Below, one piece after another: positions 1 through 12,570 of a DNA stretch of 64,000 bases. The DNA lies in assembly GCA_050084515.1 (NCBI GenBank), contig CM114274.1, positions 32,302,001 through 32,366,000 of the forward strand. Direction: 5' to 3'. Position 1 is the stretch's first letter. Every line of letters begins with the position of its first letter. The DNA is from Blasia pusilla (taxonomy: Eukaryota > Marchantiophyta > Marchantiopsida > Blasiales). The position numbers were made by a program, and so were the translations under genes. Below the pieces are notes generated by a model. The model had not been told where the DNA came from. It ran no database searches and saw only the letters and a list, made by a program, of their open reading frames with translations.

Positions 1-2
1 TA

Positions 3-143
3 CGGTCTAAAGCTAGGCCAGAGGGGTCTATGGCAGAAGGGTATGTGAAGGACGAGGCATTAGGGTTTGTGACAGAGTATATGAAAAGGTTTGAAGAGTG
101 TGGGATGATGGGGAGGAACAGGGGATCGTTGGTGAGGAGCTAG
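3..143 (+). pseudogene. CACTA (En/Spm) transposase fragment, DUF4218-like
   Basis: An open frame runs in from the left edge of the window and ends at TAG 141-143. It reads ARPEGSMAEGYVKDEALGFV followed by a short tail. The ARPEGS-AEGY block is typical of the DUF4218 region in the C-terminal half of plant CACTA transposases, where it is followed by a helix containing paired aromatic residues. Only about 46 residues are visible, so the element is either cut by the window edge or truncated. I see no terminal inverted repeat to its right. The family call rests on this one conserved block. Confidence 0.6.
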
Positions 144-1017
144 AAGGTGCGGGCACTCCATTTTGACTTTCGCGAGAAACGATCAACTTAGCACATCATT
201 ATGTGTTGCATAATACAGAGGTCATGGTTGATTGGAAAAGGTAAAACTCTCCAATATATGCTTTTCAAGGTTATAGTTATGTTTTTTAAGGCCTTGGTGT
301 GTGCTAGGTTTCATCACTATCCAACGGTGGGAGAAAAAGTTAACTTCATGATACAATGAAAATGCCATCAGAACTCGAAACAATCCTTCTCAACGCCCTC
401 TTCCTCCTTCTTGGCATCGCTTTTTGTACCCTCCACCCTCCACATGGGGCCCAAAAATCATGAAACTTTCTCCTGGTTGGTAACCCTAAACCCCAAACAC
501 AGGGAAAAAGAAAAAAACTTCAAATGACCACTCACACGTGGAATTAGAAATGATAAACCCTAAATCCCATCTCTCATTATTGGTTTGAGCACAGAGAGCT
601 AAGTGGCAGATGTGAACCGTTCAAGATGTGGAGGGATTTAAGGCCTTGGCTTGTGTTAACTTTCACTGCCATCCAAAGATGGGTACCGTAGGTTTCCGCC
701 TGAACCAAGGGTGCAAGAATGTTCAATTTTTTGGCGAGGGGCAACCTTATCCTAGGAACATAGGACATATACATATTTATATATCCCAACAATATTAAAA
801 AACACGTTACCATTGGGTAATGTGGCAGTAAGTATGACTCTGTATTACTAGGCAAGTGAAAGAAGTACGACTAGTCTTTACTAAAGGGTATTGATAAATA
901 CTTTAGTAATAAGTACATGACTATGTGAGTTGTGCAACCCTTAATTTTAGGATTAAACCATTTTAGTCATACTTTGAGTCATTCTTTCGGCAAGTCATTT
1001 AAAGCCTAGTCATAAAA
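144..1017. other. Non-coding stretch with a degenerate internal repeat
   Basis: I see no recognisable gene here. A phrase built on AAGGCCTTGG plus a TTTCA-CATCCAA tail occurs near 289-330 and again near 641-680, so the stretch contains an imperfect direct repeat about 350 bp apart. Runs of A near 505-515 and T near 1068-1078 are present. It probably consists of transposon untranslated sequence, because gypsy gag-like coding begins immediately to the right. Confidence 0.4.
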
Positions 1018-1807
1018 ACCACATAATTCTTCTAGTGTGAGGAGAGGATTTTGGATGCAAAAATAGAGTTTTTTTTTTAGGGAAGTCTTGGGCATAACCA
1101 AACGTGACTTTCATGAGTTGATCATAGATGTGATCAAAAGGAAGAGGCAGATGACTACACATATGGTGACGGTGAGGGCTTTGGATACTGACATCACAGA
1201 AGAAGAAGATGAAGAGCTTTGCCAAGGTTTTGGACAAAAGCTTGACTTACGGGGAGAAGAGGCGAGAGTAGGAGAAGCCTTGACATAACGAGGTGAAGAA
1301 AGGCACAATGGTGGACACTATTCTTGATCATATTGGGTGCGTGCAACGACGGAGGCTAGAGTTCAACTTGGCTCTCTTCAAAAGTCAGTATTGGCTCTCG
1401 TTGATTATGGTTAGGAGATCAACATCATGTCGCAAAGTATATACGATAAAGGGATGTAGCCAATTGATACAGGGCATGGATGGGTACTACGAGCGGCTAA
1501 CAACCAAAAAGGTGAACTCTACGGTGCTTGTCCATCCGTCAAAACTCGTATCGGAGATGTGTTGATTGAGAAAATTTTCTTTGTTCAGAATGGAGCTGCT
1601 TATCTTGTGATTCATGGGCAACCTTACATCACAACATCTAGAATGGAGACCAAAGTCATGGATGACGGGTCTCATTATGCACGTATTAGAAGTCAGGATG
1701 GAACAAGATTGGTTCAATTCCTAACAGTACGAGTAGGTCATGAAAGGAACAGGGAGAAGTTGAGAAAAGGTCCTATGAAGATAGAGAAGGAGTTTTCGGA
1801 TTTTTAG
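1018..1807 (+). pseudogene. Gypsy element 1 gag remnant and aspartic protease
   Basis: The gag tail reads as a weak ILDAK-like phrase around 1040, then GITKRDFHELIIDVIKRKRQ from about 1094. The same ILDAKIEF phrase occurs at about 44.33 kb in a related fragment. The protease active site reads V-DYG-stop-EINIMS around 1400-1430. The D-x-G catalytic loop is recognisable, with a TAG just after it. Downstream, 1559-1807 continues the protease fold region in another frame. At least two frameshifts and one in-frame stop make this non-functional. Confidence 0.75.
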
Positions 1808-2299
1808 TTAGCAATACTGTAGAGCAGGAATATGGGGGTGCAGAGAAAAGAAAGAGTCTTTTGCAAGCAGAAGGGGAAAAATCATATATGTTTAGGTGTG
1901 GGTTTTCTCAATGTTTTTCTTCGTGGTCTAGTAGATTCCAAATGATGAAAGAAATGAATGAAAAGAAAAGACGTTTAATGAAAAAAAAAAAAAGTGTTTG
2001 TTAAAATGTGAGGGTGTTCTATTAGATGAAGAGTTCATTAGTGGGATGTATGAAGAAGAGGGTTTTGGGGATAGTCTTGAAGAGGTGTTCATCCAGATGA
2101 GCATCGATTCATTGGACACAAGTGTGATTACAATTCACTCGCGTGAGTTGCATGAAGAAATATCAAGGTTTATGGAAGGAGAAAATGGATATGAATTTAC
2201 AGAGAAGGAAGCAAAAGAGCACAAGTTTGAGGCAGAAAAATATCCCATGGAGGCACGAGTGCACACAAAATACAAGACGGTGGCCCGGCAGGTGAAACC

Positions 2300-3735
2300 A
2301 ACGGCTACTCAACTATCCAGAGGGCTATGGGAAACAAGTAGAACGTGCATCACTAGAGCCAAGTCTGCGGGATGTCAGAAAGATAGGACACAAGTTCACA
2401 AAAGAGACGCTAGATTGTTTGCAAATTGAAGGAGATGAGTTTCTCACAGAAATGGAAAGGAAAAGATTTCGGGAGATGTTAAGGAGACATGGTAAGGCCT
2501 TCTCTTTTACTACACAAGAAATTGGTTGTGTAGACACGAGTGTGGTGGTACCAATGGTAATTTTTACAGTTCTACATGTGCCTTGGGATTTAAAACCCAT
2601 ACCAGTATCACGAGCTATGATTCCCAAGCTGATTGAGTAATTGAAGGAGAAGATGCAGATGGGTATCATAGAGCCATCTATGGGGCCTTACTCGAGTCAA
2701 TGGTTCACAGTGCCGAAGAAATCAAGAGCTCTCTGATTCATTCAAGATATGCAACCAACAAATAAGGTAACCATTCGAAATATGGGAGCGGGGCCTAAAA
2801 TAGATGAAGTCGCAGAAGCTTTTGCAGCCCGTGCTATCTATTCGATAGGAGATTTGCACTTGGGATATGATCAATTCCAATTAGCTATGGAGAGTTGAGA
2901 TATTACCACTATGGGCACTCCACTTGGGCTTGTAAGAATATGCACATTACCTGAAGGAGCAACAAATTTTGTCGCTCACATGAGAGAGTTCATTCTTGAG
3001 AAGACCATTCCTTTTGTAGATGATATTCCTATAAAGGGATGTGCAATAGAAGATAGGATTGAGAGGGTTGTGAAAGATGGGTGTAGAAAGTTTGTGTCTG
3101 ATCATATTCGTGATGTGGATATGATTCTAACAAGACTAGAAGAGGTCAATCTTACTCTTTTTGGAGAAAAGTGTAGCTTTGGGGTTCCTCAGATTGTGGT
3201 AGTGGGTCATATTTGTGGAGAGTTTGGCCGAAAACCAAATCCTGCAAAATTTGATGTCATCGGGAGGATACGAGAATGCAAAAATGTCACCAAAAGAAGA
3301 AGGTTTTTAGGAGCTTGTGTGTTTTATCAAGTGTGGGTTCCTCATTTTGGCCACATATTTGATCCTTTGTATGAGCTGTTGAGAAAGAAGAAGAAGTTCA
3401 CTTGGGAGGAGAAGCAAAGGGCAGCAATGATGGAGTTGAAGGAGGCATTGCAGTCGCCATCAGTTCTATGACAAATGAGCTACGAATGCGGAAGATCTAT
3501 TATCATCACAGTGGACACTAGCCCTATTGCTATTGGATGGGCAGTTGGGCATGATGACGCGGAAGGAAGAAGATTTGCGATAAGGTTTGGAGCTCGTACA
3601 CTCACAGAACGAGAGAGGAGGTACCCTCAGGTAAAGAGGGAGCTTTGGGGAGTTGTACCTGCAATGAAAGCTGAGAAGGAGTATCTTATGGGAGCCTATG
3701 TATTGCTAGAGGTAATTTTCTACCTCTATTGGGTA
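2300..3735 (+). pseudogene. Gypsy element 1 reverse transcriptase and RNase H
   Basis: The RT thumb-proximal start (EPSMGPYSSQWF), the palm motif DLHLGYDQFQLA and the catalytic FVDD at 3013-3024 appear in order. The connection region (FLGACVFYQVWVPHF) and the RNase H start ITVDTSPIAIGWAVG near 3500 follow. TGA and TAG stops interrupt the frame around 2638, 2735 and 2897, and the RNase H frame ends early near 3738. FVDD is an accepted variant of the F/Y-x-DD active site in Ty3/gypsy RTs. Domain identity is secure, but the protein is not intact. Confidence 0.85.
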
Positions 3736-5290
3736 TGATTTCGAATTGTACGACTCCAGATATAGCCATGCTACGTTGGATAGCCTACATTAGGTCCTTG
3801 AATCCACAATTGAAGCATATAGCCGGGAAAGAGAACTCAGTAGCTGACATGTTGTCTGGAGCTAGATTTAGTCAAGAAGAGGATATAGAGGCAATTGAGA
3901 TAGATGAGGATGATGCACACGTGTGGCAAGTGTTATCTCAAGAACGAGGTGGCATAGAGGATGTTCTAGCCTTCAAAGAGAATTTGTATAAGGGCAGGTT
4001 AAAAGAAATTGGGCGCTATTTAAGCACTCTACAAAGAGACGGAGGGTGGACAAACAAGTTCTTCAAGAAGATTCAGCATAAGGCGTATGGCTATCTACTA
4101 CAAGATGAGTATCTTTGGAAAAGGCCAAAGAAGAAAGATGGAATGCCCTTGAGGGTGGTGGATGACAATGGGACAAAAACGCAAGTGCTCAAAGAATTCC
4201 ACAATTCTTTATTGGCAGAACACAGAGATACTTGGGCAACTTTCACCAAGATAAAAGAGAGGTATTGGTGGAAAGGCCTATATAAGGATGTTGAGAGATA
4301 TGTTGGGTCATGTGTTGAATGTCAGTTTCAATAAAAAATCAAGGTGAGAGATGGACTTAAACCCACATATCCTTTGTCTATTCATCATCAATGGGTTATA
4401 GATCTAGTTGTTATGCCACTAGGTCTTTGGGGAATGCGTTACCTGGTCCTAGCACGAGAAGAGTTGTCCAACTTTGTAGAAGGGGGAGCTTTACGGGCTA
4501 AAACAACAAAGCCTATATGTCGTTTTATTCTAGAGGATATTATTGCTCGATATGGGAGTGTCGGGAGAATCCGTGCAGATAGAGGTGAGTTGAAAGCAGA
4601 GGAAGCATGAGAATTCTTCAAGAGATATGGAGTCTAGTTGAGATTAACAACCTCCATGAATCCGGAGGCAAACGGCAAGAGCGAAAAGGGACATCCGCCA
4701 ATCATTGGTAAAGGCATGTGGAGATTGTTATGCTGACTGGCCTAGATTGCTTCCATTTGCTTTATGGGCAGATAGAACCACTCACAGCACCGTTATAGGA
4801 TTCATGCCTACAGAGTTGATGACAGGTCAAAAGCCGATAATGCCAATAGAAGGAGATATATACCCACTTGGATGGGTTTTCCGTGGGAAGACGGGCTCGA
4901 TAGGGAAGAGCTTCTAGCACTTCAAATGCAGCAGCTAGAGCGGTGGGAAGAAGATATTGTAGAAGCATTAGTCAAAATGAAAGAAGCAAGGTTGAAAAAT
5001 AAGGAGCGCTTCGACAAAACGCATCCACGTCGGAAGGAGCCTATAAGAGAAGGAGATTAGGTCTTGGTGCACAACAATAGCCTCGACAACCAGCATAGTA
5101 TAATTAAGAAGTTTGCACATCGTTGGTTTGGTCCATACGTTGTAATCTTTGCTTTTGACAATGCCACTTACAACTAGATGGCACAATTTTCAAGCTGCCC
5201 ATTGTAAGAAAAAGGGTCAAGATTTTTCGTAGACGTCAAGGATTTCTTGATTTTGATTCAATGTGTCTAGAGGCACAACAAAAATAAGTC
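3729..5290 (+). pseudogene. Gypsy element 1 RNase H tail and integrase
   Basis: The RNase H C-terminus (KHIAGKENSVADMLS) is followed by a linker. The integrase zinc-binding module contains H residues in FHNSLLAEH and ends in CVECQ near 4320. The catalytic core shows the first Asp in WVIDLVV at 4401-4403, the second in RADRGELKAEEA near 4575, and the Glu in NGKSEKG near 4685. A stop (TGA) splits the core at about 4608. The post-core region (ALWADRTTHSTVIGFMPTEL) continues in another frame from 4705 and degenerates by 5190. The DDE residues are present but in different frames. Confidence 0.85.
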
Positions 5291-5361
5291 TGTATAAAAT
5301 AGCAAGAAGTTTCGATGTTTTCGGCACATACCGGAGGATGTGCAGGTTTGGAGGGGATGAA

Positions 5362-6110
5362 TGTCGTATAATAAAATCCGCCTGTGTGTAAACCCCTTCC
5401 TCGTTAAGTGTTAAACAGAGTTTTATTAGTATTAAGTAAATTAGCTTAGGAAAAGGAAATTCCCATCTTTAAAACTCTTTATGGTGCCTCTTTTATACAG
5501 GCCTAACTTTAGGAAAAGAAGTAATAAATAAAAGATGACTTTATAAAAGTAAAGTAGTGAGGTTGGTGCTTTAATGAAAATAAAAAGTAGGCTTGGTTGG
5601 TGGCTAGGTTAATTGGGGTAATTTGGAAAATATCAAATGTGTAAAAGAGGATATTTTGGAAGAGATAAGAGGAAATCTATTTGTGTCAAAATATGATTGG
5701 CTAAGCCTTGAGAGGAAGCCATGTGGCACAAGATAAGATTAGCTTTATTTCGTACTCTTGTGGATCACTTGTGAGTATATAAAGAGGAGGGACCTTCAAG
5801 GGTTCATCACCTTCTATTCCACATCTTGAGTCTCTCGTGTCATTCTTAAGTGTATGGCTATGGGATTGCTTGCTCTTCCAATGAGAGTGGATCGTCCCTT
5901 TTGGGAGAGTAACTTGACAAAAGTCTATTCTTCAAGAGGTTTTTAGAGTGTGTGTGTGTGTGGAGATTAGAGGTTTGTCACTTTACAGGAGTTTAGTCAT
6001 AATAAAATAGTGAATGTTTTGGCTTGTTACTTTTCCAATGAGAGTGGATTACCCCTCTTGAGAGAATAACTCCGCAAAAACCCATTCTTGAGGAGAGTAT
6101 AGAATGTCTC
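5362..6110 (+). repeat. 3' LTR of gypsy element 1 (right end uncertain)
   Basis: The LTR starts with TGTCGTATAATAAAATCC right after a purine tract. A homologous but truncated LTR lies at 43673-43935. A TATA element sits at 5776-5784, followed by transcript-like sequence. A 90-bp phrase containing CCAATGAGAGTGGAT appears twice (about 5875-5945 and 6028-6100), so the R/U5 part has an internal duplication. I could not fix the right end. The coordinate given is where the duplicated phrase ends, and LTR sequence may run further. Confidence 0.6.
5776..5784 (+). promoter_or_regulatory. TATA box of the element 1 LTR
   Basis: TATATAAAG lies about 415 bp inside the LTR and is followed by GAGGAGGGACC, a layout typical of the U3/R boundary of plant LTR retrotransposons. 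No transcript data are available. Confidence 0.5.
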
Positions 6111-6631
6111 TCAAACATGGATAGGGGTGGAGCACAAGTTGTGCCCGACTTTCCTTTCCTTAATCCATACCATGTCAAGATACTCTTTGTAGATAGGCAT
6201 TGGTTCACTCGCTATTTAATTTATCAGTTTGGGGAGGCGTTCATGAACCAGGTCATTCAATCTCCAACTCCGGTGATCCTTCCTATCGTCACATATGGAA
6301 GGACATGTGATTGTACTTTGTATATCCTTATATAGCGATCCATGGATGTCCATAGGCCTGCTCAAGTAGGGTTTAACACTAGTTTTGCTATCTTCCTCGT
6401 GTACAAGCGTAAAGTATTTTATAGGAATTTTATAGTTAGAAATTTCGGGGTCCGATGTTACGAAGAATTTATCGCCTTGGCACTTCCATTTGTGATACCT
6501 ATCGTGAGAGAATGGAGAGTATACATAATAATCTTGTATTGAAAAAGGAGAACTTCTTAGAGAGTTCACCTTGCATCGACCACGTCTGCCGCAGCTAGAA
6601 GGTCTGCCCTTACTCGGAGAAAGACTCTCGA
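6111..6631. other. Probable remainder of LTR/flank, no gene
   Basis: Short open frames exist but none resembles a known protein. The sequence may be the U5 end of the element 1 LTR plus flanking DNA. The next recognisable repeat (the leader repeat shared with 31 kb and 36 kb) starts near 6632. Confidence 0.3.
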
Positions 6632-7140
6632 CACGACATCGTAGTGCGGCAAATCAACCAGACTATCATCTCATCGACAACCTACACTCAACTTCGGACA
6701 TCCCACACAGGTCTATGTCCGCTAAACCACATACTTGAATAATGCTCTCAACATCCACACAAGAATATTCCCAAATAAACTACCAAAATCCCAGAATCCT
6801 TCACACGTGCAAGATAAAGGACCAGAATGGGTAACCTGAACACATGTCGATGTCGCTCCTCAATAATTAAAAATCTCGACCCCAACTCGGTCATGGAGAT
6901 AAGTCCTCCAATCAGAAAGTCATACTCCTCCCGTATTGACCTTGCTCAAAACTACTCGATAGACAGTGTGGTTCCAATGGAACGGTGCGGCGTTGCAGGT
7001 GGCATGGAACGACTACGAATGGCATGGCCCTCGATGGTGGGATGTGGCACTCGGCGGCATACCCTCTTGAATCAACAATAAACCCACACTCTACTCCACA
7101 ATGACGGTGCGGCTCCGCGATTGAGAGGGGGTCGAGATTT
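6632..7140. repeat. Leader repeat copy 1 (shared with 31 kb and 36 kb)
   Basis: From CATCTCATCGACAACCTACA (near 6669) to GGTGCGGCTCCGCGAT (near 7125) this matches about 30960-31430 closely. From AACACATGTCGATGTCGC it also matches about 36413-36700. All three copies lie in the same orientation. Position 31 kb is upstream of the minus-strand methyltransferase gypsy element, so this is a detached piece of that family's 5' leader or LTR. Confidence 0.75.
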
Positions 7141-7285
7141 GCGGAGTCGACCGAGATTGCGGAGGTCGGGTGCCACATGAGCACCCAACCTTTGTGCTCT
7201 TAGCATCTTAGAGATGTATGTCGTGGTAGGTAGGGATAGAGGGCTATCTGGAGTTAGAGGGACCTAATCACCAACTAGGAGGGGA

Positions 7286-7406
7286 ATTGGAGATATTTTA
7301 GTACTTCTTGTCTCGTTGTTTGGATGCCATGAGTTAGCATGGGATCGTGCATGTTTGTGTGTGTGTTCGGTGTGACAATGTATGTTGTGTAGCGATGTGT
7401 ATGCGC
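7286..7406 (-). repeat. 122-bp repeat A, inverted copy
   Basis: This is the reverse complement of the two copies at 22717-22838 and 23362-23483. In all three, one end is ATTGGAGATATTTT and the other is GTGTATGCGC, and flanking sequences differ outside these points. An alternating GT run lies inside. The sharply shared ends suggest a discrete unit rather than random homology. Confidence 0.7.
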
Positions 7407-7639
7407 ACGATAATCTTGATAACGATACAAGAGATGATACATGAAAGTAATCCATATGTGAAGATTTTTCGTCGGATTGCCAATGATGCAAGTGACATAT
7501 CATCCTTAAGGCAAGCAAAAGAGATCGTGATGCAAAGTGTTATAACTTGCCAAGTGTGTCTCAAGTAGCCGCTATTTAACCACGTGATGGAAGTGAACAA
7601 TCACGTAGACCACTGAGAAATTATTGTAAGACTTCATGG

Positions 7640-10600
7640 AGGAGGAATCAGATGTATACCAGACCTTAATGAAGCATCTATTCCATTATACTTTATTCTC
7701 TTACTTTTCTACGATTGCCATCTTTCGCTCCAATCCGCGTTTTTATGCGTAGTCCGCAGCCAAGGTTGGGCTCCCATTGGGCGGACTTAGGCCTGCGTAG
7801 GACTTGTATGGCGGGCTCAAGCACAGGCCCTGCGAATATTTCCATATTTAGGATGGACATAAATCTGCAGTCGATCTTTGATCCGTAGTTAACTAAATCG
7901 TCGATCCGTAGTTAACTAACCAGCATGTTTGCACACGGACTTTGGCTACGGATCGACGAGATTTGGATGCTCACATCTTTGAGAAGAAGACGAGGGAGTT
8001 TTTACGACTTACTATCAAGAAGAAAATAATGAGGCGAGATGTAGGGTGTATTGATGTGGTGAATTCCAAAATAGGAATTCATCGTATGTGCATCTTCTTA
8101 TTATTTTAAGTCATGAGGATAAACCACGTACCGCTTTTGATTATGACCAAATAATTCCAGGTGAAATCCTTAATAATGTATACATCCAAAGCTTTATTAT
8201 ATTGTTACAAATTGCATGATTCATGATCCATTTGGACCTATGAATCCAAATGCACCATGTATAGATAAGAAAATTAAAAAGTGTATATAAGGCTATCATA
8301 AGGCATTTGCAACCAACACTATAAAACAGAAGATGGTTATCCAATCTATCGCATAGATTATTTCCTCTGTCCCTGACTTTCCTTTGTTTCTTCCATAATA
8401 TATAATATGATTTATTCATGAATCATTATTGCATTATTGTAGATTGGAAAATGGAAGGGCGATCAATGCCGATCATACTTAAATGTGAACATTCATTTGA
8501 TGATTGTTGGGTGGTGCCCTATAGTCTTATGTTGTGCATCCTTTTTTATTGTCATATTAATTTGGACTTATTCCCATATTAATTTGGAGAAGTATTTATG
8601 CAAATATGTACATGAGGCGGAGTTATTTAAGTTTTCAAAAGATACTGATACATGTGGACTAATGGATATATTGATGAGACAATGTCATATCTTGATGCGA
8701 GGTATGTTCTTGCCAAAAAAATTCTCACTTGTATTATTCACAAAATTCCCATATCAATTCATATATTTTACTTACATACTTGGATTTTGTGACAAGGAAT
8801 TGTTATTCTAGATACCTATCTTCTTTTGAGTCAATTCGGCGACTCTTCAAGTTTAGTATATATAGAGAAAGTCCAAGTATTCTGCAATTGGCTTTTCACC
8901 TTCTAGAAAAGCAAATACTATACTTCAATGATGATGTTGACCCTATGATGTCCTGCAAAAAAAAAAGGGAGACGACTCTAACAAAATGGTTTGCAACTAA
9001 TCAATATGACTCAACTGCTCAAAAATATCTATATCTTGATTTTCCATTATTATTATACATTATTGTCGGTGGAATCAAACTTGGTTTGAAGGGTAAGAAC
9101 CAAACATGGTTCAGGTTATTCTATAGACCATTTATACCTTACTCATCCACTTGACTCAACTGCTCAAAAATATCTATATCTTGATGTTATTGTCATATTA
9201 ATTTCACTTATTCCCATGTGAAGGAGAAAGGATTGGTTGAGATAACTCCTTCATCATGTTCGAGGAGCTACTACATTCGAGTGCTAACCAATTAGGACTT
9301 CTTGAGGATATTAGGGAAGTGTTCTTTTGCTTTGAAGAAGCTTATGTGGCCCGTACATGTGCGTCATTTTGACGCCTCTTCGCAATTATTGTAGATTACA
9401 ACACACTTGCGCAACTTGCAAAAATTTGGAGTCAATTTTTGGTTCCACTCATAGAATATCTCTTACATCAACAACGTGAGGTAAGCTTGAAGAAGTGCTC
9501 CACTTCTTACAACATTTTTTTTTTTAATGAAATCCATGTTTCCTTTGCCTTGACTCTACCATCGTAGAAAATAAGAATTTCTAATTTTTTTGCCGAGGAT
9601 TCTATGATTAACATTGTAGTTTTTGAAGTGCATTATTATTTGCAAGATCAAGGAAAGAGATTTTCTTATTTTCTAGACATACGCCACATGCCCCAAGCTA
9701 ATTTCCAAAACATGGATGCATACTTCTTTTTGGAGAAGCAATTTTGAATGAAGGACAACGTGTTGTTTGGGATATTATACATGATGAGCTTGATCAAATT
9801 TGCTTAAATACTCCGGAATCACCATCTTCAAGAATATTTTTCATTGATGGCCTAGATGGAACTGGAAAGACATTTCTATATAATCTTCTTCTTGCAAGTG
9901 TACGAAGCGCAAGAGTTATCGCTTTGGCTATAACATCATTTGGAGTAGCTACACTATTGTTAGACGGAGGACGTACAACACATGCCTGCTTCAAGATTTT
10001 GATCATTACTCATGAGAGTTCTACTTGTAAATAAGAATTTCCTTATTGAGAACCCCAATTGCTAAAATATTCATTCATATTCTTTTAATCCTCTCAATGT
10101 TGCAATTTCTAATTTACTTCTCTGTGTGATTTGTAGCTTATCAGTCAATAGTGATTTAGCATGCTTACTCTGTGTTGCAATGCTCATTACATGGGATGAA
10201 GCACTTATGAATCATCGTCATGCATTTGAGGCAGTGTATTAGTCTTTCCAAGATATCGATCATGGGAGTGATCTCCTCGGATCTAAGGCAACTACGATTT
10301 GGTGGAAAACTCATTATATAAAGGGGTGACTATATGGAAATTCTTCTTCACGATTCCATGACATCGACTTTTTCATATATACAACTATTTTGACACAAAG
10401 AAAGGGAGATATTGATGATATATATGTACTGTCTCTATTTCTCAAAGAAAGAACATTTATTGCATATTGTTAACTTTCATGTTATTTATAATTGTTAACT
10501 TTTTGAGGTTTGAGTGTATCATAAGTACTTATTCTCACTAATACATTGGATCTGCTCACGTACAATAGCACATCTATCTTAGTTTTGACTCCGTTCCAAA

Positions 10601-10990
10601 TGAGGGTATGAGTCATTATGATATATACCCAACAGAGTTCCTCGGCACATGTTTTCCATCCAAATTACCTACACATTGTTTGTGTTTGAAGATTGGTACA
10701 CCAATCATCTCTTACGGGACATGAAGAGATTAGAAGGATAAGCAAATGGAACTAGGTAGGTGATTTGTGGTTTCATGGAACATTTGATAGATGAAAAAAT
10801 AATAAGAGGGATTGCCTTTTGATTTAAGTAGGATTCACTTTCCTATTTTTCGAGCTTTTGTTATGATTATTAATAGATTGTGAGGTTAAATTATGCAAAA
10901 AGTAAAAATTTCTTTTCTTAGGTCCTTCTTCTCACTTGATTAATTGCATGCAACATTCTCGAAAGTGGGCAAAAAAGTTTAATTCACATA
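7640..10990 (+). pseudogene. Decayed Helitron Rep-helicase
   Basis: Translated fragments in several frames follow the order of a plant Helitron replicase-helicase. The Rep N-terminal region includes DKPRTAFDYDQIIPGEILNN (8120-8175), then a HDPFGPMNPNAPC-like zinc or cysteine segment and KGYHKAFATNT to about 8330. The middle part (8840-9154) includes RRLFKFSIYRESPS and TTLTKWFATNQYD. A further part near 9250-9480 contains SYYIRVLTN and RLFAIIVDYNT. The PIF1-type helicase starts at 9744 (NEGQRVVWDII). Its Walker A reads DGLDGTGKTFLYN and its Walker B is ITWDEALMNHRHAFEAV near 10190. YPTEFLGTCFPSKLP (10628) and the final LPFDLSRIHFP block near 10816 complete it. Multiple frameshifts and stops kill it. 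An unrelated GC-rich insert may lie at 7740-7850. Confidence 0.85.
9153..9217 (+). repeat. Templated filler made of two local copies
   Basis: Bases 9153-9185 copy 9008-9040 exactly (33 bp). Bases 9189-9217 copy 8548-8577 with one gap. The two pieces sit back to back at the point where the Helitron coding homology jumps. This is a typical footprint of microhomology-mediated break repair with template switching. Confidence 0.65.
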
Positions 10991-12570
10991 ATTGTATCCA
11001 TTACCTAAAAACTAGTGAGCAGCACTTATGGGTTTGGGAAGGGGAGTGAAATTTTTTTCTTTCTGTCCCCCTAAACCTAAAGGGAGTAACATTTTCTAGT
11101 TGAATAAAAAGGTATTTGCAAATAAGAAAGAAATTATAATATAAATAATACACATGAAATTTTTTTCTTTATTTTACTTTTGAGAAATCCTTATTTCATG
11201 TCGTATTGTTGGGGGCAATTAAATACGAATTTAAACCCTCCAGTTTTTCAAATTTAAATCTGAACTATACTATTTTCAAATTCTCCACCGAATTAACGGG
11301 CGACACGATGAGCGATATATTTAAATCTAAGCAGACGTCGTAATTTACCGGGACATGTGCGGATGTGTATCGGTCATCTTGAGAATGTGATGGGAGGTTT
11401 TAGATACACCACACGCTCAAAATAAGTAAGGAGGGCATGAGATGTTTCTTTCATGAATTTCTAAAGTGGAGATGGCAGCGGCGCGTGAAAGAGAAGGGCA
11501 CCCGAACATGTACTGTATATTCGATTCATCAAACAGCGCCAGCCACATGGTGGCTTGTTGCTGTCCTGTCTGCTGTCCTTATATGGTGGGCAGCAGCGTC
11601 TAGTGACTCAGGTCAGGTCAGATCTTCCCGAACACACCAACTCTGCTGCGCAATAACAGTGGACCAGTTGCGCGGCGGGTGAGATGTGCATGTACAGATA
11701 AGAAACGTTCACGGGGTGGTAATCTATTTCATGCTTTTTGCTGCTGCTATGTACCCGCTAATTTGCTTGGAAAATGGAGTAGGAAGATAGTCATGAGCAG
11801 GTTCATGATTCATGAAGTTCGCACCAGTCTTCAAGGTGTCTTCAAAATCCCAGCGCTAGAGCGAGCGACGTAGGTTGCGTCAGGGCCGTGCAAGCTTCTT
11901 GGCGTGGCTCCTGGCCATCGATGCGATACAACTCAGACTGAACCTTAGCAGCGTGTTATATCCCTGATCCTTTTTTTGGATCATGCTTCTGTGTCTTGCA
12001 GGTGTCTACGTAAGTTATAAGGGATTCTGATAGCGATCTGGTTAAGAAAAGGTCAAATCGCAAGGTAGCAATCACACATTATTTCTCCATCCCCCAAAAG
12101 CGCAATGAACGCTGCATAGAAAATCTCGGCAAGAGGTTAAAGTAGTGCAACATGGTGTAACCGATATTGCAATGCTGCACGACTGCCGGGTATCAGTATG
12201 CAACAGTGTAATGGGAGCTCTAGCTCCACACCACCATTAGCTGCCTATACGAATATCTAAAGGAAAGTGGTAGGGATCGATTGTTTGGATCTATACAAGT
12301 ACACTTCAAAGTCCCTGCGTACATATTCGTGGCATTGCGGTAAAGACGTTCGGGACTAACCAACAGTTCGAGCTTACGATTCTCTTCGGAAATCGAAGAC
12401 ATCGAATAGGAGGATACTGATAAAACCGTTTTTTACAGCTTAGTGAGGGTATCAGTTTGCAGAGTTCCAATAATGCGGCGGCCGTCTTGAATTGATTTAG
12501 GTACCAATTGAAGTGTCTTCGCTTACAGCGAGCCGCTAGTTAGGAGCTGCTACGACTCTTCATCAGCATC
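10991..12570. other. Intergenic DNA and SWEET upstream region
   Basis: Low-GC sequence to about 11280 gives way to sequence near 45 percent GC. The open frames at 11437-11873 and 12220-12402 show no recognisable domain. This stretch should hold the promoter and 5' UTR of the SWEET gene starting at 12571, but no clear TATA box stands out near the ATG. Confidence 0.4.

Larger units (their letters stand above)
1018..6110 (+). mobile_element. Decayed Ty3/gypsy retrotransposon (element 1)
   Basis: Plus-strand fragments appear in the standard Ty3/gypsy order: gag remnant, aspartic protease, reverse transcriptase, RNase H, integrase, a purine-rich tract and a 3' LTR. Frames change and stops interrupt nearly every domain, so the element cannot encode a full polyprotein. 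No 5' LTR is recognisable to the left, where the element is cut within gag. A purine tract at 5350-5361 immediately precedes the LTR start TGTCGTATAATAAAATCC at 5362. A related LTR plus gag fragment at 43.67-44.37 kb supplies gag sequence upstream of the point where this copy begins. Confidence 0.85.

Noticed and set aside
7347-7568. A cysteine-rich small protein with many MCVCVRC-like residues
   Set aside because: It comes from the GT-rich 122-bp repeat read in one frame.
7740-7850. A third firm copy of the GC-rich dispersed repeat
   Set aside because: Only short words such as GCGGACTTAG and GGCGGGCTCAAG match, so I mention it as possible but do not list it.
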